A stretch of 45,883 nucleotides of DNA, taken from contig JAKQEQ010000033.1 in NCBI GenBank assembly GCA_029556545.1, positions 1-45,883 of the forward strand, written 5' to 3'. Shown here piece after piece: positions 9,406 to 21,300 of this stretch. Every line of letters begins with the position of its first letter. Within the stretch, counting starts at the first letter, position 1. The notes below the pieces were generated by a model that was given only the letters and a program-made list of their open reading frames with translations, had not been told where the DNA came from and did not search any database. Source of the DNA: Candidatus Hydrogenedentota bacterium. Its GTDB lineage: Bacteria; Hydrogenedentota; Hydrogenedentia; Hydrogenedentales; JAGMZX01. The position numbers and the translations under genes were made by a program.

Positions 9406-10092
9406 TCATGGAAGGGTGCGCTCACGATAGGCGCTGCCGAGGAGGTAATCCCAGATCGGAAACGTGATATTGAAGTTGTACCGCTGCATCAGCTGGTGAT
9501 GATGGTGCACCAAGTGGTGGCGGCGGAGCGCCCGCACAATGCGGAAACGGCCGATTCGAGAACTCTCCGGCCAGTGGTAGACAAGGTGGAACCACTCGTA
9601 CAGCAGGTAGTACCCGATGGCCACGATGAAGAACAGGCAACCCGCATTGCGCCCGAAGAGGAACGCCGCCAAGAGCGCGAGCGGCAGCGCCGTGGCAAAG
9701 ACGAGCCCTATGGCGAACGCGGGAAACAGGACGTACAGCCACTCGCGGTGATCGCGGGCGGCCATGTCGTCGTGCGGGAAGTACACGTGATGCACCAGCG
9801 TGTGCCGGTCGAACAAGGCCGCAATCCACCACGTGCGCCGGTGCATCGGCCCGCGATGGGCCAGCCACTCGGCCAGATTTGCGACCAGGAACGCCGCGGC
9901 CAGGAACATCCATTCAATGGGTTGAACGTCGTCGCGTAGCAGCGCGGCGCCCGTGATCGCGCTGAGGGCCAAGGCATTCGTGGCTCCGAAGTATACGTAG
10001 CCGTTGTACCATCGCGAATGGTAGAAACCGCGCACCTTCGCGCGGTAAGGCGGGAGCGCCATTTCCGCCGTCAATGATTCGCTGTCGCTCAT
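9406..10092 (-). CDS. Fatty acid hydroxylase / sterol desaturase superfamily membrane enzyme
   Basis: 228 residues with about four membrane helices and the spaced His clusters that bind a di-iron centre: HRGPMH, HTLVHH, FHLVYH and a His-rich HHLVHHHHQ segment near the C-terminus. Members use O2 to hydroxylate or desaturate lipids, sterols or carotenoids in the membrane. The ATG at 10090-10092 is chosen because GGAAGG lies about ten bases upstream and the family begins near here; the frame remains open upstream without a good site. The gene leads the minus-strand glycan/membrane cluster and diverges from the SIS isomerase gene. The lipid substrate is unknown. Confidence 0.87.
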   Translation of the reverse strand: MSDSESLTAEMALPPYRAKVRGFYHSRWYNGYVYFGATNALALSAITGAALLRDDVQPIEWMFLAAAFLVANLAEWLAHRGPMHRRTWWIAALFDRHTLVHHVYFPHDDMAARDHREWLYVLFPAFAIGLVFATALPLALLAAFLFGRNAGCLFFIVAIGYYLLYEWFHLVYHWPESSRIGRFRIVRALRRHHLVHHHHQLMQRYNFNITFPIWDYLLGSAYRERTLP

Positions 10093-10270
10093 TCCGAAAT
10101 CGCCTTCCCACGTGCGGCATGCCGCGAGGCGACTCGCCGTGCTACCATTAGGGCCGATGTCGCCCGCAGCATGCCTCGCGTCGAAGTGGAACATCGATGA
10201 GGACCGGGTCTATGCCGGAGGCGTTCAGCGGGAAATCGGCCAGAACGGCGGCCAAGTCTTGGCCGCGCGT

Positions 10271-10323
10271 GGACCTTTGGACATTATGGACGATATGGAC
10301 GGCATGGACAATAGGGACGAATG
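10271..10323. repeat. Tandem 9-bp repeat, consensus GGACNNNAT
   Basis: One 8-bp and five 9-bp units begin with GGAC: GGACCTTT, GGACATTAT, GGACGATAT, GGACGGCAT, GGACAATAG and GGACGAATG. The array lies in the divergent intergenic region between the hydroxylase and SIS genes, upstream of the chosen SIS start. Confidence 0.75.
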
Positions 10324-10375
10324 CACGGGAGCGGCTCGCGAGTCCGTGTCCGTCAATGAGGAAGGGCGGCAGAAG

Positions 10376-11038
10376 ATGATCACGCTCTCGACAGCGGAAC
10401 AAGACATTGTCGACGCGTTCGCGCGTCGCCGCCCCGACTTGAGCGGGTGCATGGGCGCGCTGCGCGACGCGCACGCGGCGCTGGTGCGCTGCTACGACGG
10501 CGGGGGCACGCTGTACACGTGCGGCAACGGTGGGTCGAACGCGGACGCGATGCACATCGTAGGCGAACTCTGCAAGAGTTTCGAGCGCAAGCGCCCCCTG
10601 GCCCCCGAGGTCGCCGCGCGGTTGCGTGGGCTGCCTTTCGGCGAGGAACTTGCCGCCCACCTCGAAGCGGGGCTGCGCGCCCACGCCCTCGGGTTCAACG
10701 GGTCGCTCAAGACGGCGGTCGAGAACGACTCGCCTCTGCGGGATATCGCCTTTGCGCAGGAGTTGAACGCCCTGGCGCGGCCCGGCGACGTGCTGCTCGC
10801 GCTTTCGACGTCCGGCAACGCGACCAACTGCCTGATGGCCATGTCGGTGGCGAAGGCGCTCGGGGCGACGACGATTGCGCTCACGGGGCCGAAGGGCGGC
10901 CGGATGGCGTCGTGCGCCGACGTCGCGGTCCGCGCGCCGGGCGATTCGACAAAGGAAGTGCAAGAGGCGCACATCGCGCTGTGGCACACGCTGTGCTGCC
11001 TCATCGAGGCGCACCACTTCCCGGAGCCTCGCGGGTGA
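10376..11038 (+). CDS. SIS-domain sugar isomerase, GmhA-like (sedoheptulose-7-phosphate isomerase family)
   Basis: 220 residues. The SIS fold binds phosphosugars, and GmhA converts sedoheptulose 7-phosphate to heptose 7-phosphate for ADP- or GDP-heptose synthesis. Visible hallmarks are TCGNGGSNADAMH for phosphate binding, STSGNATN, LTGPKGG and the C-terminal KEVQEAHIALWH, which contains the catalytic-type Gln/Glu/His positions. An extra stretch of roughly 20 residues lies between the first two motifs compared with E. coli GmhA. The ATG at 10376-10378 is preferred, with GAAGGG upstream. The open frame back to 10112 contains the 9-bp tandem repeat and looks non-coding. The GT4 glycosyltransferase that follows supports a role in surface heptose or glycan synthesis. 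The exact substrate is inferred. Confidence 0.85.
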   Translation: MITLSTAEQDIVDAFARRRPDLSGCMGALRDAHAALVRCYDGGGTLYTCGNGGSNADAMHIVGELCKSFERKRPLAPEVAARLRGLPFGEELAAHLEAGLRAHALGFNGSLKTAVENDSPLRDIAFAQELNALARPGDVLLALSTSGNATNCLMAMSVAKALGATTIALTGPKGGRMASCADVAVRAPGDSTKEVQEAHIALWHTLCCLIEAHHFPEPRG

Positions 11039-11039
11039 C

Positions 11040-11094
11040 GTGGCACGGGCGTCTTGTCCGTGATCGAGGACCATGGGCGGGACGCCCATGCCAC
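11040..11094. repeat. 55-bp imperfect palindrome, REP/MITE-like, abutting a stop codon
   Basis: Arms of about 23 bases (GTGGCACGGGCGTC... and ...GACGCCCATGCCAC) flank the spacer ATCGAGGAC, two bases after the SIS gene stop. A close copy sits at 24974-25028. It would form a long RNA hairpin and could end or stabilise the transcript. Downstream, 11104-11215 holds further repeat-like GC-rich sequence ending in a half arm, GGAGACGCCCATGCCAC. Confidence 0.75.
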
Positions 11095-11223
11095 GAACGA
11101 GCATGACTGGAGACCTTCGGTCGGCGCCGTGGCGCGGTCCCTGCCTTTGCGGAACGCTTCTGCGGGCAAGCGGGAGACCGGCCACAACGGAGACGCCCAT
11201 GCCACGATGGGAGCAGGCTTCTC

Positions 11224-12330
11224 ATGCGGATCGGGATAGACGCGCACGTGATAGGCACGCGGGCGGGCGGCAATGAGACCTACATGCGCGCGTTGCTCGA
11301 GGCCTTGGCCGCGCATGCGCCCGAGGCGGACATCCGCGTCTTTCTGAATCCGGGCCATCGGGAACCGGCGCTTACCTTCCCGGTTGTGCCACTGTCCACG
11401 CATTCTTCCTACAGGCGGATGCTCTATGTCCTGCCGCGGCTGTGCCGACGGCTCTCTCTCGACCTCGTGCACATCCAATACACGGCCCCGCTCTGGCGGC
11501 CCTGCCCCTACGTCGTGAGCCTGCACGACCTCGTCGCGTATCATTTCCCCGAGACCATGCCGCTGTTCGATCGGCAGCGCCTGCGCGCACTCACGCGCTT
11601 CACGGTCCGGCACGCCGCCCGTATCTTCGTGCTGACCCGCGCAGTGCAACGCGACATCACCGAGCGTTTCGGCATTCCCGAGGACCGCTTCGACCTGGTC
11701 CAGCCGACGATGCCGTCGTTGTTTCGGCGCGCCTCCGAGACGGACAGTGTGGACGACGCCTTGGAGCGGGTGCGCGCGCGGTATGGGCTGCCCGAGCGGT
11801 TCATCCTCTACGTGGGCCTCATCCAGCCGCGGAAGAACCTCGTGCGACTGGCCGAGGCTTTCGCGCGGCTGCGCCGGCGCGGTTTCGATCACGCGCTGGT
11901 CATTGTGGGTAAGCGCGCCTGGCTTTACAAAGACGCCGTCGAAGCCATCGCCCGCCTGGGCATTCAGGACCGGCTTATTTTCACGGACTACGCGCCGCAC
12001 GAGGACTTGCCCGCCCTCTATGCGGCGGCGGACGCCTTCGCCTACATATCGCTCTATGAAGGTTTCGGGATTCCAGTCCTGGAGGCGCTTGCATGCGGCG
12101 CGCCCACGCTAATTTCGACAGATCCGGCGCTCATCGAGGTAGCGGGCGGCGCGGCGCATCCCGTGGACCCACTCGACGTGGACGCCATCGAAACGGGGCT
12201 GGTCCGCGTTCTGTCGGACGTGGCCTTCCGCGAACGAGCCCGTCGCGACGGCCCGGCCCGAGCGGCCCAATTCACCGGCGCGGGCATGGCCGCCGCCGCA
12301 GTGGCGGGCTATCGCAAGGCCGTGGATTGA
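11224..12330 (+). CDS. Glycosyltransferase family 4 (GT-B fold)
   Basis: 368 residues. The N-terminal Rossmann half starts MRIGIDAHVIGTRAGGNETY, a typical glycine-rich acceptor loop. The C-terminal half contains FILYVGLIQPRKNL, LVIVGKRAW and the nucleotide-sugar site YEGFGIPVLEALACG, whose glutamates match the EX7E motif of GT4 enzymes. The product would be a retaining sugar transfer from a nucleotide sugar at the inner membrane. The ATG at 11224 has GGGAG about ten bases upstream. The gene is separated from the SIS gene by repeats and converges on the histidine kinase gene, whose stop is 27 bp away. The sugar and acceptor are unknown. Confidence 0.93.
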   Translation: MRIGIDAHVIGTRAGGNETYMRALLEALAAHAPEADIRVFLNPGHREPALTFPVVPLSTHSSYRRMLYVLPRLCRRLSLDLVHIQYTAPLWRPCPYVVSLHDLVAYHFPETMPLFDRQRLRALTRFTVRHAARIFVLTRAVQRDITERFGIPEDRFDLVQPTMPSLFRRASETDSVDDALERVRARYGLPERFILYVGLIQPRKNLVRLAEAFARLRRRGFDHALVIVGKRAWLYKDAVEAIARLGIQDRLIFTDYAPHEDLPALYAAADAFAYISLYEGFGIPVLEALACGAPTLISTDPALIEVAGGAAHPVDPLDVDAIETGLVRVLSDVAFRERARRDGPARAAQFTGAGMAAAAVAGYRKAVD

Positions 12331-12334
12331 ACTC

Positions 12335-12356
12335 GCCTGCAGGTTGGATCGCAGGC
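12335..12356. terminator. Possible bidirectional hairpin between convergent genes
   Basis: GCCTGC and GCAGGC form a six-base stem around a ten-base loop in the short gap between the convergent GT4 and kinase genes. There is no T-run, so factor-independent termination is doubtful. Confidence 0.25.
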
Positions 12357-12357
12357 T

Positions 12358-14883
<2,526 letters not shown>

Positions 14884-15037
14884 AGCGAGCTACTTCCTTC
14901 ATCACCGGCCTGTCCCGCAATCCCCAAATATCGAGCAACCTCTTTTCGCGGTGATAGGTCTTCACCTTAGCACGTTGTCGCGCCCATCGCAAGCATCCAT
15001 TTTCACGCCGTGATCGACGGGCAGTCCATGGCCGCAA

Positions 15038-15066
15038 TTGATCCCTTGGTTCGGTTCCCGTATTAT
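15038..15066 (+). promoter_or_regulatory. Candidate sigma70-type promoter for the carbamoyltransferase operon
   Basis: TTGATC (15038-15043), a 17-base spacer and TATTAT (15061-15066). Transcription would begin near 15073, about 20 bases before the TTG start of the carbamoyltransferase. Spacing and position are both ideal. Confidence 0.6.
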
Positions 15067-15092
15067 TCGCGCGACGTAAGAGACTGAATTCA

Positions 15093-16907
15093 TTGCGTAT
15101 TCTCGGCATATCGGCATACTACCACGACAGCGCGGCCGCCCTGGTGTGCGACGGCGACATTGTCGCCGCGGCGCAGGAGGAGCGCTTCTCCCGCGTCAAA
15201 CACGATCTCGCCTTTCCCAAGGACGCCATCGCGTACTGCCTGCGCGCCGCCGGGCTTGCGGTCGCCGACCTCGACTACGTGGTCTTTTACGACAAGCCGC
15301 TCGTCAAGTTCGAGCGCCTGCTCATGACCTATCTGAGCACCGCGCCCAAAGGGCTGCTCTCTTTCTTCGACCAGATGCCGGTGTGGCTGAAGGAACGGTT
15401 CCTGATGCGCAACACCATCCGCCGGGAACTGGACTACCACGGCGATATCCTGTTCTCGACGCACCACCTCTCCCATGCCGCCGCCGCGTTCTTCCCAAGT
15501 CCTTACGACGAAGCGGCGTTGATCACGGTGGACGGCGTGGGCGAGTGGGAGACGACGACCATCGGCGTGGGCCGCGGCAACAAGGTCGAAATCCTGAAGG
15601 AGATTACCTTTCCTCATTCGCTCGGGCTGCTGTACTCGGCATTCACGTACTTCACCGGGTTCAAGGTCAACAGCGGCGAATACAAGCTCATGGGGCTGGC
15701 CCCTTACGGTGAACCGGCCTATGTGGACCTAATCAAGCGCGAACTCGTGCATATCCGGGACGACGGCTCGTTCCGACTGAACATGAAGTACTTCGCCTAT
15801 TGCGCCGGACGCCGCATGACCAATGCCCGGTTCGCGAGGCTCTTCGGCGGACCGCCGCGCAAGCCGGAATCCAGGATTACCCAGCGCGAAATGGATATCG
15901 CGAAGTCGGTCCAGGTCGTCACGGAGGAAATTCTGCTGAAGATGGCGCGGCACGCCCACGAAATCACCGGCATGCGGCATCTGGCCATCGCGGGCGGCGT
16001 GGGGCTCAACTGCGTCGCGAACGGGCGCATCCTCCGGGAGGGCCCCTTTGACGATATCTGGATTCAACCGGCGGCGGGCGACGCGGGCAACGCGCTCGGC
16101 GCGGCGCTCTTCGCGTGGCACCAGTTGCTCGACAAGCCCCGCGTCGCGCATTCCCGGCGGCAGAAGGCATCCTACCTCGGTCCCGAATTCTCGGACGCGG
16201 AGATCCGGGCCTTTCTCGACCGCGAAGGCATCCCGTACACGGAACTGCGCCGCGACGAGATACCCGGGCGCGTGGCGCAACTCATCGCGGACGGCAAGGT
16301 CGTCGGCTGGTTCCAGGGCCGCATGGAATTCGGGCCGCGCGCGCTCGGGAGCCGCAGCATCCTCGGCGACGCGCGGTCCCGCGAGATGCAGTCCGTGTTG
16401 AACCTCAAGATCAAGTTCCGTGAGTCGTTCCGGCCCTTCGCGCCGACGGTGTTGCGCGAATTCGCGGACGACTACTTCGAGTTGCGCGGCGCGGAAAGCC
16501 CGTACATGCTGCTGACGACCGCCGTGCGGCCCGATCGGCTGCGCCCGCTCTCGGAAGAGGAAGAACAGGCGAAGGGATTCGACAAACTCAAGGTGGTCCG
16601 GTCGGACGTGCCCGCGATCACGCACGTGGACAATTCGGCCAGGGTGCAGACCGTCGCGCGCGAGGACAACCCGCTCTATTACGACATGATCCGCGCGTTC
16701 CACGAGAAGACCGGCTGCCCGGTCATCATCAACACCTCGTTCAACGTGCGCGGCGAGCCGATCGTCTGCACGCCCGAGCACGCTTACGTGTGCTTCATGC
16801 GCACGCGCATGGATTACCTCAGTATCGGATCGTTCCTCCTCGACAAGACGGAACAACTGCCCTGGAAAGAGAAAGAAGACTGGCGCCGGCAGTACGAACT
16901 GGATTGA
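15093..16907 (+). CDS. Carbamoyltransferase (NodU/CmcH/TobZ family)
   Basis: 604 residues. The family uses carbamoyl phosphate and ATP to carbamoylate hydroxyl groups of sugars, antibiotics or glycans. The N-terminal ASKHA-like domain begins MRILGISAYYHDSAAALV, with AQEERFSRVKHD soon after. The metal-binding HHLSHAAAAF provides the HxxxH pair, followed by TVDGVGEW. The C-terminal YrdC-like half holds GWFQGRMEFGPRALGSRSI, FRPFAPTV and the terminal NTSFNVRGEPIV block, all diagnostic. The start is TTG at 15093-15095, chosen because it gives the exact family N-terminus; AAGAGA upstream is a weak ribosome site. SxtJ follows six bases after the stop. In this setting the likely target is an exported glycan. 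Confidence 0.94.
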   Translation: MRILGISAYYHDSAAALVCDGDIVAAAQEERFSRVKHDLAFPKDAIAYCLRAAGLAVADLDYVVFYDKPLVKFERLLMTYLSTAPKGLLSFFDQMPVWLKERFLMRNTIRRELDYHGDILFSTHHLSHAAAAFFPSPYDEAALITVDGVGEWETTTIGVGRGNKVEILKEITFPHSLGLLYSAFTYFTGFKVNSGEYKLMGLAPYGEPAYVDLIKRELVHIRDDGSFRLNMKYFAYCAGRRMTNARFARLFGGPPRKPESRITQREMDIAKSVQVVTEEILLKMARHAHEITGMRHLAIAGGVGLNCVANGRILREGPFDDIWIQPAAGDAGNALGAALFAWHQLLDKPRVAHSRRQKASYLGPEFSDAEIRAFLDREGIPYTELRRDEIPGRVAQLIADGKVVGWFQGRMEFGPRALGSRSILGDARSREMQSVLNLKIKFRESFRPFAPTVLREFADDYFELRGAESPYMLLTTAVRPDRLRPLSEEEEQAKGFDKLKVVRSDVPAITHVDNSARVQTVAREDNPLYYDMIRAFHEKTGCPVIINTSFNVRGEPIVCTPEHAYVCFMRTRMDYLSIGSFLLDKTEQLPWKEKEDWRRQYELD

Positions 16908-16913
16908 TCGCCA

Positions 16914-17333
16914 ATGCACATCGACATCCGAGACAAGAGCGAGCAGCGCAAGTTCGGCGTCGTCATGGCCGTCGCCGTCACGGCGCTCGGGCTGCTCCGT
17001 TGGGGGCTCCACGCCTGGCGCGGCCACGCCGAGGGACCGCCCTACTACTTCCTCGCCGTCGCGGCGGTGTTCCTGTTGCTGGGCCTCGCAACGCCTTTCC
17101 TCCTGCGGCCTGTGCTGTTCCTCTGGCTCAAGTTGTCGCTGGCCGTCAATTGGGTCATGACCCGCGTGCTGCTCTCCCTCGTCTTCTTCCTCATGATCAC
17201 CCCCGGGCGTATCCTCATCCGCCTCTTCGGCCAGGACCCGCTCAAGCGCGAGTGGCCCGTCGATCAGCCCTCCTTTTGGGAGACTCCCGAGGAGGCCCCC
17301 AAGGAATTCGAGCGGTATAAAGACCAGTTCTGA
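16914..17333 (+). CDS. SxtJ-like small membrane protein
   Basis: 139 residues with about three hydrophobic segments and a charged, Trp/Pro-rich C-terminal tail (REWPVDQPSFWETPEE). SxtJ-family proteins are encoded directly beside carbamoyltransferases, first noted in saxitoxin clusters, and their function is unknown. The spacing of six bases to the carbamoyltransferase supports joint expression and perhaps a membrane anchor or partner role. The small DUF5989 protein that often completes this arrangement was looked for downstream and not found. Confidence 0.8.
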   Translation: MHIDIRDKSEQRKFGVVMAVAVTALGLLRWGLHAWRGHAEGPPYYFLAVAAVFLLLGLATPFLLRPVLFLWLKLSLAVNWVMTRVLLSLVFFLMITPGRILIRLFGQDPLKREWPVDQPSFWETPEEAPKEFERYKDQF

Positions 17334-17537
17334 GGGTTCTCAGCGATAGCGTCGATCGCGACAATCGCCGACTTTCCTACGTCCGCCGGCGGCGGCATCA
17401 ACCCTCCCGCGCACACGCGAGAGTCTACCTTTTCCCCGAAGGAGCCGCCGACCCGCCGAAGGCGGAGCGGGCTTAACACGACGCGCGGTCCGTTGTTGTC
17501 CACAGTTTACCCTGCGACTGCTTATCGAAAAAAGTGC
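17334..17537. other. Intergenic region without a supported gene
   Basis: This 204-bp stretch has several small GC hairpins (for example CCGCC-GAA-GGCGG near 17452) and no convincing coding frame with a ribosome site. It may carry the end of the carbamoyltransferase transcript, but no T-run follows the hairpins. Beyond it lie the promoter at 17538 and a leader to 17802. Confidence 0.5.
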
Positions 17538-17566
17538 TTGACAACGGGAGTCCCTTCGGCTATAGT
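17538..17566 (+). promoter_or_regulatory. Near-consensus sigma70-type promoter for the secreted-protein operon
   Basis: TTGACA (17538-17543), a 17-base spacer and TATAGT (17561-17566) form the best promoter match in the window. It would start transcription near 17573, leaving a 230-base untranslated leader before the gene at 17803. Confidence 0.7.
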
Positions 17567-17761
17567 AATGACGGACGGTTTGGAGAGTCCAGTGCAATGG
17601 TGGACAGGGGTGTCGCAACGCGCGGCGTGAGCCGGGCGGGGGCGCGAACGATGATAGTGTGGGGATACGCAGGGCGGACAGCCCAGGAGACGGCGGGGCG
17701 CTTGCCACAAACACGGGGGAATCTCGTATTCATTAGCGGTACCCGTGTGTCTCGTACTACG

Positions 17762-17781
17762 CGCGCGGTATCCACCGCGCG
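17762..17781 (+). promoter_or_regulatory. Leader hairpin just upstream of a ribosome binding site
   Basis: CGCGCGGT and ACCGCGCG form an eight-base GC-rich stem with an ATCC loop, about ten bases before the GGAGGG ribosome site of the gene at 17803. It could modulate translation. No known riboswitch class was recognised in the leader. Confidence 0.35.
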
Positions 17782-17802
17782 GAAACTCAGGAGGGTGAGG
17801 AC

Positions 17803-18381
17803 ATGTCACCTGTAAGAAGAACCGTGCTGTTCGTGGCGGCGCTGGCTATCGGCCTCTTGCTTGCGGTGGCGCTGGTCCGGGCGGCAACCCCCGGTCAGGA
17901 TTTCGAGTGGCTGTCGGTGTCGGAAGGCGGCATTCGCATCGGCGCGGTCGCCGGGGAAGGCGAGGGACCCGTCCCTCTCCCGAACACGCTCGAATTCGCC
18001 CCGGCGCCCAACGGGGCGGGCATTCTGTTTCACGACAGCGGGATGGCTGTCGCCGTGGACGCTTCGTACGTGCCGAAGGCCTATCTCGCGCTGCTGGCGG
18101 GGGAAAGCCCCACGGCGCTCCTGTTGTCACAGGACACCGCCATGATGTCGGGGCGTTTCGAGTCCGGCGGCGAAGGGGAAGGCGAGGGCACCTATTTTGT
18201 GCCCGGTTCGAGCATCATTTGCGCGGCGGACGGCGATGTCATCGTGCGGCTGGCCTACACCGGCGAAAGCCAGGGCGCGCAATCCTTGTTCGGTGACGCT
18301 CCCACTCCGGAAAGCCGCCTCGCCGCGACGTTGGAATACATCCTGTCGCGGCTCCCGATACGTTGGCCCGCTGAACGATAA
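17803..18381 (+). CDS. Small exported protein of unknown function with a Gly-Glu segment
   Basis: 192 residues. A classical N-terminal hydrophobic segment (about 6-27, ending near VRAA) suggests Sec export, with a signal peptide or membrane anchor. The rest is soluble and acidic, with two short Gly-Glu runs (AGEGEGPV and GGEGEGEGTY) and no recognisable catalytic motif. The ATG at 17803 has GGAGGG upstream. It is the first gene after the promoter at 17538 and is only 11 bp from the large lipoprotein gene, with which it is likely co-expressed. No family was recognised. Confidence 0.75.
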   Translation: MSPVRRTVLFVAALAIGLLLAVALVRAATPGQDFEWLSVSEGGIRIGAVAGEGEGPVPLPNTLEFAPAPNGAGILFHDSGMAVAVDASYVPKAYLALLAGESPTALLLSQDTAMMSGRFESGGEGEGEGTYFVPGSSIICAADGDVIVRLAYTGESQGAQSLFGDAPTPESRLAATLEYILSRLPIRWPAER

Positions 18382-18392
18382 GGCGTCGTGCC

Positions 18393-21300
18393 ATGAATAA
18401 GCATAGTGGGGTCCAGGGTGATCCGCCGTTCGGATGGGCGGCGTGGGTCTTGTTGTTCTTGTGCGGGATCATTCTCCAAGGATGCCCGCCGTACAACTTC
18501 TTCATCATCGCCGATGAGGCCAATCAAGCCGTGTTTCTCATTAGCGGCCATACCGGCGACGTGTTCTGTGGGCCGGTTACGACGCACGCAGAACCCGAGA
18601 GCGATGCGTTGTCGCGCCATTCTGATCGTCCGGAGTTCGTGGTTGAAAACCCGGAGGGCGTCATCGTCGCCCGCGTGGACGGCAGGACGGGCGCGCTCTA
18701 CCTCATGGGCGGCTTCCATCGCGAGCCCGACCTCGAACGGACAGCGGCCCTCGAGTTCGTCGTCACGGACGGCAACGGCGTGCCGGCGGCGCTTATCGAC
18801 GAATACGGCAACTTCAAGTACCGCGGGCACATGGGCATGGTCCTTTGGCGTCTCGTCGCTGACGAAGATTACCAACCCTGCGGTACCGTGGATGTTACGT
18901 TGACTGTCTATTACGACGGGGAGGATTCGGTGACGGCGTTGGGAGTCCGGGAAACCCTTCCGCCGGGATGGACCTTTGTGGAACTGCTCGATGCAAGCGC
19001 CTCCCCGGCTATCGCGCCGGGAACCGGCGCCCGCGTGCTCGAATTCGCCTGGGTGGATATCCCCGAATTCCCGCTGACCCTCAGCTATCGCGCGCGCGTC
19101 CCCGGCTGGGCATATGGCGATCAGGCCATATCCGGCCAGGTGCTTTACCGGGCCGACGGCCCCGAGCGCGAGTCCGCGGTGATGGTGACCGTCCTCCACG
19201 AAGGCCCCGGCCTCGAGGGCGACTGCGGCGAGGGCGAGGGCGAGGGCGAAGAAGGCGGCCCGGGATTGCGCGGCGGCGAGGAAGGTGAATCCCATCTGCT
19301 CGATGGCGGCGAAGGGGAGGGGCAGGCATCGACCTGTTATGGTGGCCGCTGCCACACGGCGGATCGGGACGGCGACAATCAGATCAACCTGACCGAACTC
19401 CTCCGCATCATCCAGTTTTACAATTCCGGGGGTTTCCACTGCGCTGACGAACCATCGAGCACCGAGGACGGCTACGTCCCCGGTCCAGGCGCGAATCACA
19501 CGTGCGCGCCCCACGACAGTGATTATAAGCCTGAAGGCCCGGACTGGCTGATAGCACTCACGGAATTGCTGCGGCTGATTCAGTTTTACAACAGCGGGGG
19601 CTACAGATATTGTGATGCGACAATCGCGGACTCCTGCATGTGCCAAGAGTCTGAGGACGGCTATCTTCCGCCATTCCTGGAATGGGACATCCGGCTGCCG
19701 GCAGCGCTCGACGACCGGATGTCATGCGTGCGGACGAAGGTAGCTCAGGAAGGACAAAAGGCCAAGATGGACCCCGTTTTCCAGATATTATCGGCTATCG
19801 ACGAAGGAGAGGGTGAAGGCGAAGGAGAGGGAGAGGGAGAAGGAGGTGAGAAAACAGAGGAGAAGGAACTTGACACGGGGCAACTTGTGTATACCCTTCT
19901 GGTACTGTATGAAATGTACGATGAGGCGGCGTTTTTCATGCAAGACGTCTGGCTGACCGGTGAGCAAATACTTGAACGGAAGACAAGGCCCGAAGACGAG
20001 CAGGACTGGCAGGACCGGATGTTCGAGGCGCTGGAGTCTTTGCAGCAGCCCTGCGCGGGAGAGGATCGCGGGGTCTGGGGCGCGTTCTGGGCCGACACCG
20101 CGGAGAAGGATCAATTGCCCATGGCCGCCACCTACGAGGCGCTCCGCAACTTGCTGACGCTTTACTCGCGCCATTCCTGCCGCATCAAAGAGAGTAATTC
20201 GGTCATATTGCGGGATGTCCTGGACTGCGCGGCGTATGCCGTGCAGGACGACCTGTGGACATACTGGGATGCCTGGGTGCGCGGGGGCGAAGGGGAGGGT
20301 GAGGGGGAAGACCCCTGTCGCGCGGAAGATTGGGCGCCGGAAGGCTGCGAGGATGAAGTCTCCGGGGAAGTCTGGCGCGCGCTGCACGAGGACGCCTGGG
20401 CGTTCAGCAACCGCTACCTCAGTGTGCCGTTCACCGCCGTGGCCCTTGGCGAGACGCTGGGGCGTCAGGGCAATGACCCGCGATACGCATGTCTAATCCG
20501 TGACGGTAAGCGGCTGTTGGACGAAGTGGTGATGCCTCGGATATCGCAATTCGGAGAACGCGAGTTTCTCAGCCCGACCTATCACGGGGTCATGCTCGAC
20601 AAGCTCTCGCTGATGTACGGGCTCATCCAGGATCCTCATGTCCACGCACAAGTCAAAGGGCTGCTCGATTACATCTGGTACGACATCGCATGCAACTGGT
20701 GGGAAGCGCCCGAGACGACTGTGACCGCGGAATGCTGCGGGGTACAGGAGTATGTGAAGGCCATGCTTGGCGCGCACAGCCGCGTGCCGGCCTCGGGGAT
20801 GGACCGCGGGAGACTCTTGGACCTGCTGCGGGCGTTCGGTTGGTACCGGATACCGAAGAATGCGCAAGATTCGCTGAAGCCGCCATACTCGGAATACAAT
20901 TTCTCGGCCTACATTTCGAGCTATCGGCCGCCGGACCTCTCAGGATACACCCAGCAATTTGTCGAGGGGGAGTTTCGACAGGTGCGGGAGACCTACGGCG
21001 AGGACGCGCACCAGTTCGCCGGCAATTTCATTTGCGACCGCTTCGCGCTCGCCACGGCGCACCAGGAGTTCATCGAGCCCCACGACCTCACGCTGACGAG
21101 CTATCTGCTGCCGAGACCGGCGTCCGACAGTCCGATCGAGCCGCTGCCCGGCTATATCGTCATGGACGCTTGGCAAGACCCCTATGGTCAGATGCCGACG
21201 AAGCGCGGATTGCAGAAGAAGTCCTATCACGTGCCCGCGTTTATCGTCTCGGACCAGTATCGAAATGTCGCATTGTATCTGGCCTCGAGTCAGGTGTACG

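Noticed and set aside
10112-10375. N-terminal extension of the SIS isomerase
   Set aside because: Contains the 9-bp tandem repeat and no conserved sequence; a ribosome site precedes 10376.
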